Source: Dermacentor variabilis (lineage: Eukaryota; Arthropoda; Arachnida; Ixodida; Ixodidae). Taken from it: a DNA stretch of 64,000 nt. Under the pieces are notes generated by a model. That model was not told the origin of the DNA, did not search any database, and worked only from the letters and a program-made list of their open reading frames with translations. Below, piece after piece: positions 14,248 through 24,073 of this stretch. A program made the position numbers and the translations under genes. The first letter of the stretch is position 1. Each line of letters opens with the position of its first letter. The stretch is from NCBI RefSeq assembly GCF_050947875.1, contig NC_134568.1, forward strand, positions 210,521,845 through 210,585,844. The letters are read 5' to 3'.

Positions 14248-14985
14248 ACAGCCCCGACAGCTTTCCTCCGTCTCCTTTTTCACATCTTTTCCTTGCCACC
14301 AGGGCGGGAAGGAAGCGGGATCGCAAGAAGTCGGGGGTGCAGGTTAGAGGCGGTGAAAGACTTCATTTTCTGCTCTTGTTTTTCCTCAGCCTATAGAGCG
14401 ACTTGCAATCGGCGTCAGCACTAATTCTACAGTGCCTTAGCACTGATACCTTACAAGACGATTGATCCTGAATTTTTATTCCGCGTGCGTGTCAGGGCGC
14501 TGATATCCAGTCTACGCCGTATAGCCCCGACAGTCGGGCATGAAGTGTGTCAGTGTGGCGGTGTTGGACAAGCGTGCTGAAAGCGTGCGGAAGTCCTCGT
14601 GTTCGCGGAAACCCAACTGTAGCGCGCGATACGCCGTTGTTTCATCGTCGCTGTTATATTTGGCTCCTCAATGCACTTTCGCCTGCGTAGACCTGTTGAT
14701 CTCAGAGTATAAACGCGTGTGGATCTTCCTGGCGATCTTTATTTTTCTGCAGCCGTTACATTAAAAAAGATTGCGGAAGTCCTAGTATACTGTTTGTATA
14801 AATTTACATCAGAAACCTTTTGGTGTATGCTTATCACAACACTGTGATAAATAAATAAATAAACAAATATATATATATATATAACGTTTTTATAAAGCTC
14901 GACTTCTTGCGATCCCGCTTCCTTCCCGCCCTGGTGGCAAGGAAAAGATGTGAAAAAGGAGACGGAGGAAAGCTGTCGGGGCTGT
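14248..14985. repeat. 86-bp inverted repeat with 566-bp spacer
   Basis: 14248-14333 and 14900-14985 are reverse complements with no mismatch seen over 86 bp. The spacer (14334-14899) holds a TATAAA-type motif near 14708, a short (TA)n tract near 14870 and no coding frame over 75 codons. It resembles a foldback unit or two oppositely inserted copies of one repeat. Confidence 0.8.
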
Positions 14986-14989
14986 TAGG

Positions 14990-15078
14990 GAACACAAACA
15001 ATGGCGCCGCAATTTCCGAATTCATGAGAAACAGTGGTTAAAGCGATCTCTTATATAATACGTAGGTACATGTACTAG
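14990..15078 (+). repeat. direct repeat unit, copy 1 (left part)
   Basis: From AACAATGGCGCCGC to GTACATGTACTAG this matches 16618-16700 almost base for base, with one 12-bp deletion. At 15078 the unit is interrupted by a LINE. The sequence expected next (AAATAAAC.GTGATGTGACG) resumes at about 16041 beyond the LINE and the palindrome. Confidence 0.8.
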
Positions 15079-15864
15079 AAGGAAGGAAGGAAATCAAGTT
15101 TATTCAGGTCCTGCAGGCCACGAGAGCTTTGGGCTCTCATAGGGTGGGCGTCTCCCACGACGGAACCGAGAGGTTGAGTTTCCTGGCGGCGTCGTGGACC
15201 TGCTGGACGGCCCAGAGTTGGGGAGCGAGTTCTTCGCTCCGGATTGCTTTTTCAAACTTGCGCTTGTCCGGTTCGGAGTTTATGTGAGCTTGCGAGCACG
15301 GCCAGAGTAAATGATATACGTTAAGGGATGTATTGCAATTGGTGCAATAAGACTTGTCGTAGAGCTCAGGCATGTAATGGTGTAATCTGTTTTGCGTGGG
15401 GTATGTGTCTGTTTGTAGCATTCTGAGTGTAACCGCTTGAGCTCGAGTGAGCGTGCGGTGTGGCGTGTTGTACTGTCTGCGTTGTAAGTAGTAGTGTTTA
15501 GTGATTTCATTGTATGTAGTGGGCGCGTCCTTATTCTCCGAGTGGTTGGGTGAAGCCGCGCGGTCTGTAAGCGCGCGTGCAGCCTCGTGTGCCGCCTCGT
15601 TAAAGTTGGGGATGTCGCCGATATTCGGGCCTAAGTGTGCCGGGAACCGGTATATGAAGTGGTTCTTAATCTCTTTCTTTGAAACAATTCTGAGAGCCTG
15701 TGCGCAGACCGTGCCCTTTTGGAAAGCTCCGATAGCGGCTATGGAGTCGCTGTAGATATGGGAAAGATTGTCGTCAGTGAGCGCAACAGCGATCGCAACC
15801 TGTTCGGCCTGTTCAGGCTTCCTTGCAATTACCGTGGCTGCATATCTTGTGGATCCGCGGCCGT
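15079..15864 (-). pseudogene. 5'-truncated LINE with RNase H C-terminus
   Basis: On the minus strand an open frame reads through the end of an RNase H domain and a C-terminal region. YSDSIAAIGAF is the second RNase H Asp block, and PNFNEAAHEAARAL corresponds to the HxxNExAD region, with the usual G and D replaced. A CTNCN..LNVYHLLWPC cysteine/histidine knuckle follows. The 3' untranslated region ends in an (AAGG)n-like tail at 15079-15090. No RT, endonuclease or ORF1 remains. The frame runs 15137-15895, but its first ten codons lie in the palindrome beside it. The family differs from the I-like LINE at 41-45 kb. Confidence 0.7.
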
Positions 15865-16172
15865 CCTGCCTAACTGCCCTCACTGCGACAAACATATACC
15901 TTTAAGTACATCATTTCTTCAATGCCTAATTTGCCTGTTTGCAATACAGTGCACGAAACACACACAATTTGCAAAACGTCACATCACTGTTTATTTCTAG
16001 TACATGTTTCCCGGCGGCATACACGGGAAACATGTACTAGAAATAAACAGTGATGTGACGTTTTGCAAATTGTGTGTGTTTCGTGCAATGTATTGCAATT
16101 AGGTAAATTAGGCATTGAAGAAATGATGTACTTAAAGGTATATGTTTGTCGCAGTGAGGGCAGTTAGGCAGG
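15865..16172. repeat. large palindrome, 149-bp arms
   Basis: 15865-16013 and 16024-16172 are inverted copies around a 10-bp spacer. I count four mismatches, clustered near 15945 and its partner. The right arm is the normal continuation of the direct repeat interrupted at 15078. The left arm is an extra inverted copy joined to the truncated 5' end of the LINE. Confidence 0.88.
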
Positions 16173-16617
16173 GTTTGTTGTTGCATTGCGTAATTCCGTA
16201 GAAAACGAAACCATTACCCAGGTCAACTCGGTTGCGTGAGAGCACGGGCTGTGTATATCGGCGATGAAAGCCAGCAACCACCCACCACTACCCACCGACC
16301 ACGGAAACGGGCGAAAGAGCGAAAGAAAGATATTCGCTTTCGGATAAACTCGGGCCAGGACCATCTATTCTCTTTCGTAGCATCGCTCAAATAGTATCAC
16401 GGTAGCAGAATGCACATTGTACCACGCAAGTTGCTACCACAAATAAGGCCGTTGTTTGAACATGCAAGATACGTGTGACAGTGGTCGGCGGTCACTTGCT
16501 AAAGTTGAAGGTATTTTATTATCCTGTATCGTATGCTTATTGCCAAATGCTGATCAGGAAACTTTTAACCGACTGTCCAATCGAAAAAAAAAATTCGACC
16601 GAGAGGTAGAGAGCAGG
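16173..16617. other. unassigned DNA between repeat copies
   Basis: No coding frame above 68 codons and no element end seen. Confidence 0.3.
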
Positions 16618-16775
16618 AACAATGGCGCCGCTATTTCCGAATTCATGAGAAACAATGGTTAAAGCGATCTCTAAGCTATCTCTTATATAATCTGTAGGTA
16701 CATGTACTAGAAATAAACGGTGATGTGACGTTTTGCAAATTGTGTGTGTTTCGTGCAATGTATTGCAATTAGGCA
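16618..16775 (+). repeat. direct repeat unit, copy 2 (uninterrupted)
   Basis: Contains the left part (AACAATGGCGCCGC...GTACATGTACTAG) and the right part (AAATAAACGGTGATGTGACG...) joined directly. It therefore shows the empty site of the LINE insertion in copy 1. Confidence 0.8.
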
Positions 16776-17045
16776 AATATTTAGGAATTTAACCGCTTGA
16801 AGCACAACAATAGGGCTATATAGCACGCAACGCGTGGTACCTGTCTCACAGTAGTGAAAGCTAGAAATTCTTTCCAAGAATGACGTTTAACTCTGCGGGC
16901 TATTAGAGAAGCCACTGGTCGTTCTCCTTCACTACATTGTGTGCTGTTTATAGCCTGAAGTGCTGCAGTGGAACCACGTCGTTGTCGGGTGCTCTGGGCA
17001 GCAATGATTTCGCGAACATGACATACATGAGCATGCTGTGCACCG
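16776..17045. other. unassigned DNA
   Basis: Nothing recognised. Confidence 0.3.
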
Positions 17046-17310
17046 CTTTATTTATTTATTTATTTATTTATTTATTTCAAATACCCCCATGGCCCTGCGG
17101 GCATTATTGAGGGGAGTGGAACAAGACATATAATAACACATACAACAAGAAATGGAAATACGTTCATGGGTCACAGCATTACATATAGCTCACTGCACTG
17201 AGTTACAGATTTTACAGAAAAAACGAGAAAATAAAACAAGAACTAACAAGGCAAACTAGAAATCAGCAGCACAGAGTTCATGAGGGACCACGAAACGATG
17301 GGCACACATG

Positions 17311-18485
17311 TCATGAACAAGAAATGCAGGCACTTAACTTTTTCTTAATATGCTCGAGATCGTCGGCGAGTGCCACATCTGCTGGCAAGTGATTCCACTC
17401 GGATGACGTAGTTGGAATGAAATAATTTAAGCGAGGGGCAGTGTGACAAGGTGGAACGCCCACTTTGCGTGGATGGTCAATGCGCGATGAAACATGGGTG
17501 GGTGGAGGGAGCAAAGCGTTTTTCAAAACAGGATTCAGATTGTAGATCTTAAAAAAAAAGGCGGAGTCGTGAAATTTTTCTGCGCAATGAAAGTAATGGT
17601 AGGGACAAAGCGTTTTTCATTAGCGTGACACTTGATGTGCGGTCATAGTTGTGGAGGATAAAACGAGCGGCACGGTTCTGAACAGCTTCCAACACAGATA
17701 TAAGTGACTTAGCTTGAGAGTCCCATATCGACGCGGCGTATTCAAGCTTTGAACGAACCAGTGTTTTATAAAGAAGCAGTTTGACTGAAATGGGTGCATT
17801 AGAAAAGTTTCTTTTCATGTAACCGAGCATGCGGTTAGCGTTTCCAGTATTGTAGCTGATATGCTGGTTCCAGGATAAATTTGATGTCAGATGTACACCG
17901 AGGTATTTATACGAGGTAACCGGGGCTAACGAAGCATTGTTGATGCTGTAAGAGGCTGGTGGCGAGACGCCTTGCCGTGAAAAGCGCATGGATTTTCAGT
18001 TTGATGCGTTTAAAACAATTTTCCATTTAGTACCCCAGTCAGATCTGCTTGTAGTAAGTGGACATCATTAGTGTTTTTAATTTCACAGTATAGTATGCAA
18101 TAATCTGCAACGAGTTTGATAGAAGATTTTATATTGTTAGGCAGATCATTAATGTACACGAGGAATAAGAAAGGTCCGAGTACCGATCGTTGTGGTACCC
18201 CAGACGTAACCGGCATTGAAGATGACTGAAGACAGTTAACGTGGACAAACTGCAAGCGATTAGATAAAAAACAACGAATCCATGCTAGAACATTCGGGTC
18301 GATATGAAGATGAGCAAGCTTATACAACAGCAGACTATGGGACACTTTATCGAAAGTCCTACAAAAATATATGAAGATGACGTCGAAACCATGTTGTGTA
18401 GCGTGAAAAACGAAAATGATGCAAGAAAACCAGATAATTGTGAAAATATTATATACTGCATGATTTTACAGGAAATGGAAGTTAA
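17311..18485 (-). pseudogene. CR1-like LINE reverse transcriptase, C-terminal half
   Basis: Downstream of the transposon insertion the frames give, in order: FPLTSISCKIMQYIIFSQLSG (RT block 2), DKVSHSLLLYKL, VTSGVPQRSVLGPFLFLVYI (block 4), the active-site block reading VADYC where FADDC is usual, VTSYKYLGVHL (block 7), and the C-terminal region LYKTLVRSKLEYAASIWD, ending EWNHLPADV. The change of ADD to ADY removes a catalytic aspartate. The pieces lie in at least three frames (17311-17526, 17549-17989, 18010-18345, plus 18285-18515). A deletion has removed the segment between SFFTLHN and the FDV preceding DKVSHS. Confidence 0.85.
18482..18485. repeat. TTAA target-site duplication, left copy
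   Basis: TTAA directly precedes the left terminal repeat. The right copy at 20425-20428 reads TTTA, one base different. Removing the insert plus one copy makes the LINE reading frame continuous across the join (NYRPIS / LTSISCK). Confidence 0.75.
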
Positions 18486-18689
18486 AGGGAAGCTGAAACG
18501 GTTTTCAATTTCCATGAATTGCTGGGATTGGGAAGAACAGACCTAATAATTTATGGTTCCGAAATTTTTTTCTTCGTTTTGTTAATATAAGGGGCGGAAA
18601 TCGCTTTCTAAATCACCCCCGCGGACACGCCCCCATCGCTTCCCGGAGCGCCGGGTGAGGTGGTTGCCAGAGGAGAGAACCGGCGAGAG

Positions 18690-18697
18690 TGACGTCA
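18690..18697. promoter_or_regulatory. CRE octamer TGACGTCA, left transposon promoter
   Basis: Perfect palindromic cAMP-response-element consensus, 204 bp from the transposon's left end and about 190 bp upstream of the THAP start codon, inside a GC-rich stretch. Its mirror lies at 20223-20230. Promoter function is inferred from motif and position. Confidence 0.45.
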
Positions 18698-18886
18698 CTG
18701 GCGGGGACCGAGCTGCCGGACCGGCGTGCTGGCATGCGCTGGCATGCCTCTTTCCGTCCTGCGCTTTACTCAACGACGCTACCAGATATTTGCCGCCGCC
18801 GCCGCCGCTCACGTTTGTTTTGAGATTTTCGTTAACTGTTCTTTCCTTCTGTGCTGCGTGAGTGCCTACAGCCAAGGGCGCCCAAC

Positions 18887-19060
18887 ATGCCCTCGTTCTG
18901 TGCAGCATTCGGCTGCGCGAACACACGCGGGTGAGACGATGTGGTGTTTCACAGGTTCCCGAAGGACAAGAAGCTTGCAGCGCAGTGCGGTGAGGAGAGA
19001 TAAGTTCGTGCCGACGAAATCAACTGTGCTGTGCTCGGACCATTTCCGCGATAGCCGGAT
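18887..19060 (+). pseudogene. THAP-domain zinc finger (transposon-encoded), broken
   Basis: THAP domains are about 80-90-residue zinc-binding DNA-binding domains with a C-x2-4-C ... C-x2-H plan, found in P-element and Kolobok transposases and derived host proteins. The frame starts at ATG 18887 with MPSFCAAFGCANTRG (first two cysteines, C5-x4-C10). A TGA at 18932 interrupts it; that fits CpG decay of an Arg codon. It continues DDVVFHRFPKDKKLAAQ, then a small deletion shifts frame where the conserved tryptophan would be. VPTKSTVLCSDHFRDS closes the domain with C-S-D-H. About 60 codons remain. What followed is not recognisable; an intron may have separated it from a transposase exon now lost. 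Confidence 0.75.
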
Positions 19061-19877
19061 AGCCTTACGACAAATGCGGAAACGCGTTGTTGCTAGCGTT
19101 GCTATACTCCGTTTCATACATCAAGTGCAATGCTGTGGAGGCTTGAGATACTTCTTGCAGTGGCTGCGTTTGCACTTAGAAAAAGTTCGGTGTTTCTTGA
19201 CCCGATTTTTGAGAAAACTTTTCATATATAAGCTCAGTTCTGAATGAAAAAAAAAAAGATTTACCCATAGAAACAATCCGTGTACTTATACGGCTGCTAA
19301 CACGTTCTTTTAAATCAATTTTCTTTTCGGCATTGTTTAATTGCAGTCCGTCGCGGCAGCTTCACGTGCATGCTCGCGCGAGCAAATGCCGCTGGCACGC
19401 TGCGAACCATAGACGGAAACGCGCGCACTAATAAATTTTGGTAACCGGACTTCGTGCGTAGCTTGAACAGCGTTGCACCTGAGGTATGAAATGGAGTATA
19501 GGCTTGCCTAGTGACATTCGACGTACGGTTGCAGTTATCATGTTTACCACACGGCGGTGCTAAAACTGCCTAATATCTTTATGTCAACACTAGCATGGAG
19601 CGCGCATACCGATTCTTGATCGAGCCACAATCGCAAAGTCGTCGAACCATATTCTGAATATTGCACATATAATCCCCCTGACCATCTCGATCTGGATGTG
19701 TATGATAAGCAGCTTCCATGACTGTACCTCGCAGCACTGCATGTGCGCGCTTTGAAACGCGGCACTTATGTTCCGCGATCGTGTATCAACACTCAGAAAA
19801 CCACGGGACTTTAGACAAGCAGCGGCAAGGTGCTTGACATCGCGGAATTGTACCCGTGTTTACAATCTAATGAGAAG
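19061..19877. other. transposon interior, no recognisable coding
   Basis: The part between the two convergent frames is AT-rich, with short frames and no transposase block. It is either intron or eroded transposase, or a deletion derivative. Confidence 0.4.
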
Positions 19878-20147
19878 TTAGTGCTTCGGCATTCTTCCAG
19901 CAGCAAGTTCCCAGTGACACTTTAGCGCATTTTTTCTCCCGTCATTGGAACGTGCAGCTACACGAAAAAAAAAGCATACGTAACAGCTAAGATTTCCAAC
20001 GCGCGAGAAGGTGCACACATCACTCTCGCTTTTTGCACACTCAACATCGTCGTTGCCGCCGTTGCCGCCATCGTTTTCCGTATCGGCTGTCGGTTCGAAC
20101 ATGTACGGCGAAAATACAAGCTGTCCGAGACAGCGAGAACGTTCCAT
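19878..20147 (-). CDS. possible first exon of P2X7-C-terminal-like transposon protein
   Basis: A 90-codon minus frame reads inward from the right transposon end, 76 bp downstream of a CRE octamer. Its product begins MERSRCLGQLVFSPYMFEPTADTE, then an acidic/Gly-Asn stretch, then SRVGNLSCYVC. A PY-x-FEP segment, an acidic linker and a 'GN-x-S-(W)C' segment resemble, from memory, the start of the cysteine-rich P2RX7 C-terminal (ballast-like) domain proteins annotated in tick and cnidarian genomes. The cysteine-rich core is absent, so this could be only a first exon or a chance frame. Role unknown. Confidence 0.35.
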   Translation of the reverse strand: MERSRCLGQLVFSPYMFEPTADTENDGGNGGNDDVECAKSESDVCTFSRVGNLSCYVCFFFRVAARSNDGRKNALKCHWELAAGRMPKH

Positions 20148-20222
20148 AATGCTTACAACTCAGCTATGATGCCAGAACAGAACAGCGTGCTAACGGCGGC
20201 GCCGACCGGCGACCGCCGCCAT

Positions 20223-20230
20223 TGACGTCA
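20223..20230. promoter_or_regulatory. CRE octamer TGACGTCA, right transposon promoter
   Basis: Perfect CRE, 194 bp from the right end and 76 bp upstream of the inward-pointing start codon at 20147. A CCAAT motif lies at about 20242 on the plus strand. Mirrors the CRE at 18690. Confidence 0.45.
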
Positions 20231-20424
20231 CAGCGGCTCCGACCAATCACGGGCAACAGCGGTGTTCGCGCGATACCCTGAGGCGCTGGTGCGCGTTTTC
20301 ATGAAAAAACAGCCGCTTGCGCTTGTTTCCGCCCTTTTTAAACGAGTTATTCGTGTTCAGGGGACTCAAAACTGTAGAATGCCGCAGAGAACTCATTTTT
20401 TTCGAAAAGTGTTTCAGCTTCCCT

Positions 20425-20933
20425 TTTATGATATGGGACGATAATTGAAGGGTGAATGCCTGCCGCCAGATTTATGGAGTGGAATCACTTTAGCCAGTTT
20501 CCATTCGTGCGGTATATCTCCTGTTTCAAGCGTTTGCTCACATATCGTCAGTAAAAAAAATTGTGGAATACACTTTAGTATTCTTCAGGACTTTGGTGTT
20601 AATGTTATCAGGCCCGCAAGAAGAGATTTTCAAATTGTTAATTATGTTGATAATTCCGTCATAACTAAAGCTGACAGGGTTCATTGGAAAGCTTATGTTA
20701 CATGCATAGTCTCTAACATCAGTAATATCAGTTACGGTGCTTGAAAAAGCTGCACTAAAGGTCTCGTTAAGGATCTCAGCGACGTTAGTGCTTGAAATAG
20801 GGTTTGACTGAGGGTCAACGAGGGATATAAGTGACTGCTCTCGTTTATTGACATTACTCCAAAATTTTTTTGGATTGCTTGTTAGAAACGTTCGCGACGT
20901 CACATTAAAGTAGTAGTGCTTCGATTCCTTCAA
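20425..20933 (-). pseudogene. CR1-like LINE reverse transcriptase, N-terminal part
   Basis: The minus frame contains the EN-RT linker and the first RT block: PKKFWSNVNKREQ, then IINNLKISSCGPDNINTKVLKN (the GPD-x-I block), a frameshift in a T-rich run near 20545-20552, and ETGDIPHEWKLAKVIPLHKS just before the transposon insertion at 20424. The reading resumes beyond the insertion at 18485 with PLTSISCK. Confidence 0.85.
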
Positions 20934-20949
20934 AGAATTCTTGTAACTG

Positions 20950-21939
20950 TTAACAGTTTTTGGAACGCTGACCAGTGCTCACGCTTTCCAGAAGACGGAA
21001 AAGCCTCCTCTTTTTGTTCGCCAGATGTTTTAATGAGCGGTTGCACCATGGATAGCGGCAGTTAGTTAAAAGCTTTTTTCGAGGAATATACAAGTCGACC
21101 AATTTGCAAAGTTTATTTCTGAAAAGTTGCCAGTTGGTATTTACGGATCTTTCGATGAAGTTTGCCAGAAATTCGTCAAGGAAGTCTTCAAGTGTTTTAT
21201 TGATTGCAGTGTAATTTCCTTTAGCATGATCATATATTACTTCTATATTGTTATGCGACGTTCGAGCACGGAAGTTCAACATGACATGTAATGAAGAATG
21301 ATCGCTTATACCTGATAAAAAGGTAATATTGGAAACAGCATCAGGGGCCATTGTTAGCAACAAGCCTAATACATTGGATGTTGAAGATGTGACCCTCGTA
21401 GGCTGCGTTATTACCTGAGTTAAACAGAAGTCGGAACAAAGATTTACAAAATTAGACGATTCTGACGAAGAGTTGATAGTGGCATACGAAACGCTAGACC
21501 AGGTAATATTAGGGAAATTAAAATCACCAAATAAAAAAACAGGAAGATTCGGAAATTTGGCACACCCAGCGCTTAGCGCGTCATGAAGGTCGCTGGAAAA
21601 ACCAATCCCAGTAGAGGGCGAACGGTAGCATGCACACAATAGAAGTTTTTGATATTCAGTCGGGACGTGCACGCATAAAAACTCTAGTGTCGTAGTAATA
21701 TCATTGTGAAGGCTATCCAGATGACCAGAGACAGCGACCAGAACACCGCCACCACGTGCGACTGCGCGATCACAGCGAAGTATGGAGTACCGCTTTAGGG
21801 TAGCGAGGATTTCCGTGCTTCTAACAGAATCATTCAGCCATGTTTCCGTTAGGACAAAAAAGTCGGCCGATGTGGTATCGGCGGCACAGGAAAGGTCATC
21901 GCGATTGCGAACAACACTGCGTATATTTGTGAACAGCAC
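20950..21939 (-). pseudogene. CR1-like LINE AP endonuclease domain
   Basis: A 329-codon uninterrupted frame encodes the apurinic-endonuclease-like domain that nicks the target DNA for target-primed reverse transcription. Visible landmarks are LTETWL (catalytic Glu at residue 32), FGDFNFP (GDFN at 138-141), NVLGLLLT (usually LDLLLT) and ISDHSSL (SDH at 212-214). After residue 240 comes the linker towards RT. The frame ends in a frameshift near 20940 before RT begins. The start at 21939 is merely the first Met; the native ORF2 start would lie slightly upstream, next to the end of ORF1. Confidence 0.9.
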
Positions 21940-22019
21940 TGAAATTCCAGAGATCGGCTGCGCACACGGACGAAGGCGCCCAGCCAGCTATCTCGAATCA
22001 TCAGAACCACCTGCGGCAC

Positions 22020-22781
22020 TGGGATCAACACGTGAAATAGTAGCATACACGGGCTAGATTGTTCACAAACGCTATCACTTTCAGCACAATAGGTGTAGCA
22101 TTTCTTATTTAAGAATAACCTTACGTGCCTCAGTTTGAAGCGCGTGCAAGGCGCAGTTTTCTTCGCAAATTTCGACAATTTTTTTCTAGCATGTCTTGTA
22201 GATGGACTAAAATTTTCAGACATAGAAACATCTGAATTTTTTAGTTTGGACTGAGCATTTAATAGCATATCCTTTGTTTTGTATTAGGAAAATTTCACCA
22301 TTATTGACCGCGTTTTGGTAGACTCTGCAATGCCGATTCGGTGGGCCCGGGCGACATCGGTACTAGAAAGGGTAATTGACATTTCTTGCTGTATTATATT
22401 CACAATTTTTTCCTCTGACTGCGACCACGTTTCGGTGCTTTCGGTGCCTTCAGATATACCGAAAAATAAGAGGTTATCTCTACGGGATCTATCTTCAAGG
22501 TCGTTCATTCGGACCCTTAATGAATAATTTTCTTTGGCTAGTCGTTCAGCAGTTGACTTGAGAGCATGAAGGTCCTGACGGACGGATTCAAAACCCGCAA
22601 GTTTGGTCTTAACATATATAAGCCGGTTTGAAATATCAGTAACCTTCACGTCTAGTTCTTCTTGATTGCATGTAATAGACTTAACTGGGTTCAATATTTC
22701 GATCTGCCCTTGTTCAATGTTTGTTGAGCGGGTTCTTAGATCCTCTAGATAACGTCGACAAAACCAATATAGGGGACACAT
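22020..22781 (-). pseudogene. CR1-like LINE ORF1 (coiled-coil RNA-binding protein)
   Basis: From 22781 the minus frame gives a heptad-rich segment (LDVKVTDISNRL ... LKSTAERLAKENYSLRVRMNDLEDRSRRDNLLFFGI). An RRM-like region follows (EKIVNIIQQEM ... ARAHRIG ... RSIMVKFS), the layout of L1ORF1-like proteins in the CR1/L2 group. A stop at about 22284 interrupts it. The same frame then continues YKTKDMLLNAQSKLKNSDV ... SENFSPSTRHARKKL, the typical C-terminal domain. The N-terminus is missing or lies in another frame. Confidence 0.75.
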
Positions 22782-23199
22782 TCAGCAAGCGCCAGTGAAA
22801 CCAGTGAGACGGCAAACCACAAATACTAGCTCTTTTTCTTAGCATAGGCGAAGAACGGAATTGTTCAAGAACTCGGGCTAGACGAGCGTCGGATTACTGC
22901 GGTGTTATGCATTAGCGAACGGTTATAAGAAAAAAAGAAGAATGAAAAGTGGATGAGGGTTATTAAACGAGGAAAAGACAATTCACGGATACGAGAAAAA
23001 CTGCACAAATCTGACGTAAATCGTGCGTGTTGCATCTGCGTTCTTGGCTAGCCGTCGAACTAATGCAAAAAGAAGCGGCCCTTGAGGTTTCTCTTTGCGA
23101 TCGCCGGCGATGGCGCGGAAAGTAAAGGACTTAAACATTTGTTAGGACTTGAAGAGGGGCTGTTTTATTTTTCTAACTATAGAGGCGGTTCTCGGTCGG
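22782..23199. other. flank of the LINE, unassigned
   Basis: May include the 5' UTR of the CR1-like LINE. Nothing else seen. Confidence 0.3.
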
Positions 23200-24060
23200 C
23201 GGTGGAAAAGATTGCAAGTTCGATCTGCCCCGCCCTAGCGAGAGAACAATTCGGCTGAGTGCTGACACGGCGCACAGCCGCTCGACACTGGCGTATGGGG
23301 GGACTTGCTTCGAGGCAGCGAGCTGCAGCACTCGGCTGGCCCGGCCTGAGGCGCCCGACGGGCGCGTGCGTCCCAACTGGTCCGCCAATGGCGCACAAGA
23401 ACGCGCCGATTTTCGACGATGGAATACAAGCAGAAACGAAAATCGCGAGGGAAAGAAAAAGAGGAAAGGCGGTCAGCTTTTTCGTCAGGCCGCGGCGGCG
23501 GGCCCGAACGGCTCGAGAGCGAGCCGACCCCGAGAATGAAACAGATCGCTGCTGACGTCGCTAACCACGGGAGTGACGTCACTGATCGATTCCCGGTGAC
23601 GTCAGTGACCCAGGAATCACAGGCGCTCCTCCAGCTATCCTCCTCTCCCGCGCAAGCGGTGAAGGGGGAGAAAGAGCGGAGTAAAATCGCGGCCGGAACG
23701 TCTTTGAGCCCGATGATCGTCCGCCTGGCCATCTCTCCGCTCGACTTATTGCGAGGGGGAAGACGAGCAGCGCGCGGCGAAAGGGAAAAAACGCCGCCGG
23801 AAAGGTCATGCCCCCGGAAAAATGGCCCTTTTGCCTCCTCTTTGCGAAGCGGCTCGCGCGCAAATTTCTGAGCCCCAGCCTCGAAAATTCACACACCTCG
23901 ACAAGCTGCTTTCTTGACCCAGTTCTTCATACAGCGCGCAGGAGAACGCCCCACCGAAAGCTTGCATCATAACCAGCGCAAGGAGAGGGGAGATGCGACC
24001 CCTCTTCCAGGGCTTCTTTCTTTTCTTCTCTCTCTCCCTGTATTTTTTTCCGCGCATTTT
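23200..24060. other. GC-rich block with CRE octamers
   Basis: CpG-dense sequence, with TGACGTCA at 23574-23581 and 23597-23604, only 15 bp apart, and half-sites nearby. Open frames of 60-165 codons overlap on both strands without recognisable product. It could be a host CpG-island promoter or a GC-rich transposon end; I cannot tell which. Confidence 0.45.
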
Positions 24061-24073
24061 ACGTCGCTCTTAG

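Larger units (their letters stand above)
18486..20424 (+). mobile_element. TTAA-flanked two-gene DNA transposon (Kolobok-like), non-functional copy
   Basis: A 1,939-bp insertion inside the RT gene of the CR1-like LINE. Its ends are inverted repeats AGGGAAGCTGAAAC (14/14, extended imperfectly to about 21 bp), flanked by TTAA/TTTA. Inside, a THAP zinc-finger frame starts 401 bp from the left end and points right. A second frame starts 277 bp from the right end and points left. The two ends also mirror each other in regulatory motifs: GGGCGGAAA at 18592-18600 and its inverse at 20326-20334, and TGACGTCA at 18690-18697 and 20223-20230. TTAA target and THAP domain are both known for Kolobok; piggyBac shares the target but not the THAP domain. 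No catalytic domain is recognisable here, so the superfamily is inference. Confidence 0.75.
17046..22781 (-). mobile_element. CR1-like LINE, near full length, interrupted
   Basis: On the minus strand, in order: an ORF1 with coiled coil, an AP-type endonuclease, a reverse transcriptase, a C-terminal region without RNase H, a short 3' UTR and a (TAAA)n tail (seen as TTTA at 17046-17077). A two-ORF plan with L1ORF1-like first protein, AP endonuclease and no RNase H fits the CR1/L2/Jockey group; I cannot place the clade further. The RT is split by a DNA transposon at 18486-20424. Stops and frameshifts are present in both ORFs and the RT active site is altered, so this copy is dead. Confidence 0.85.
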
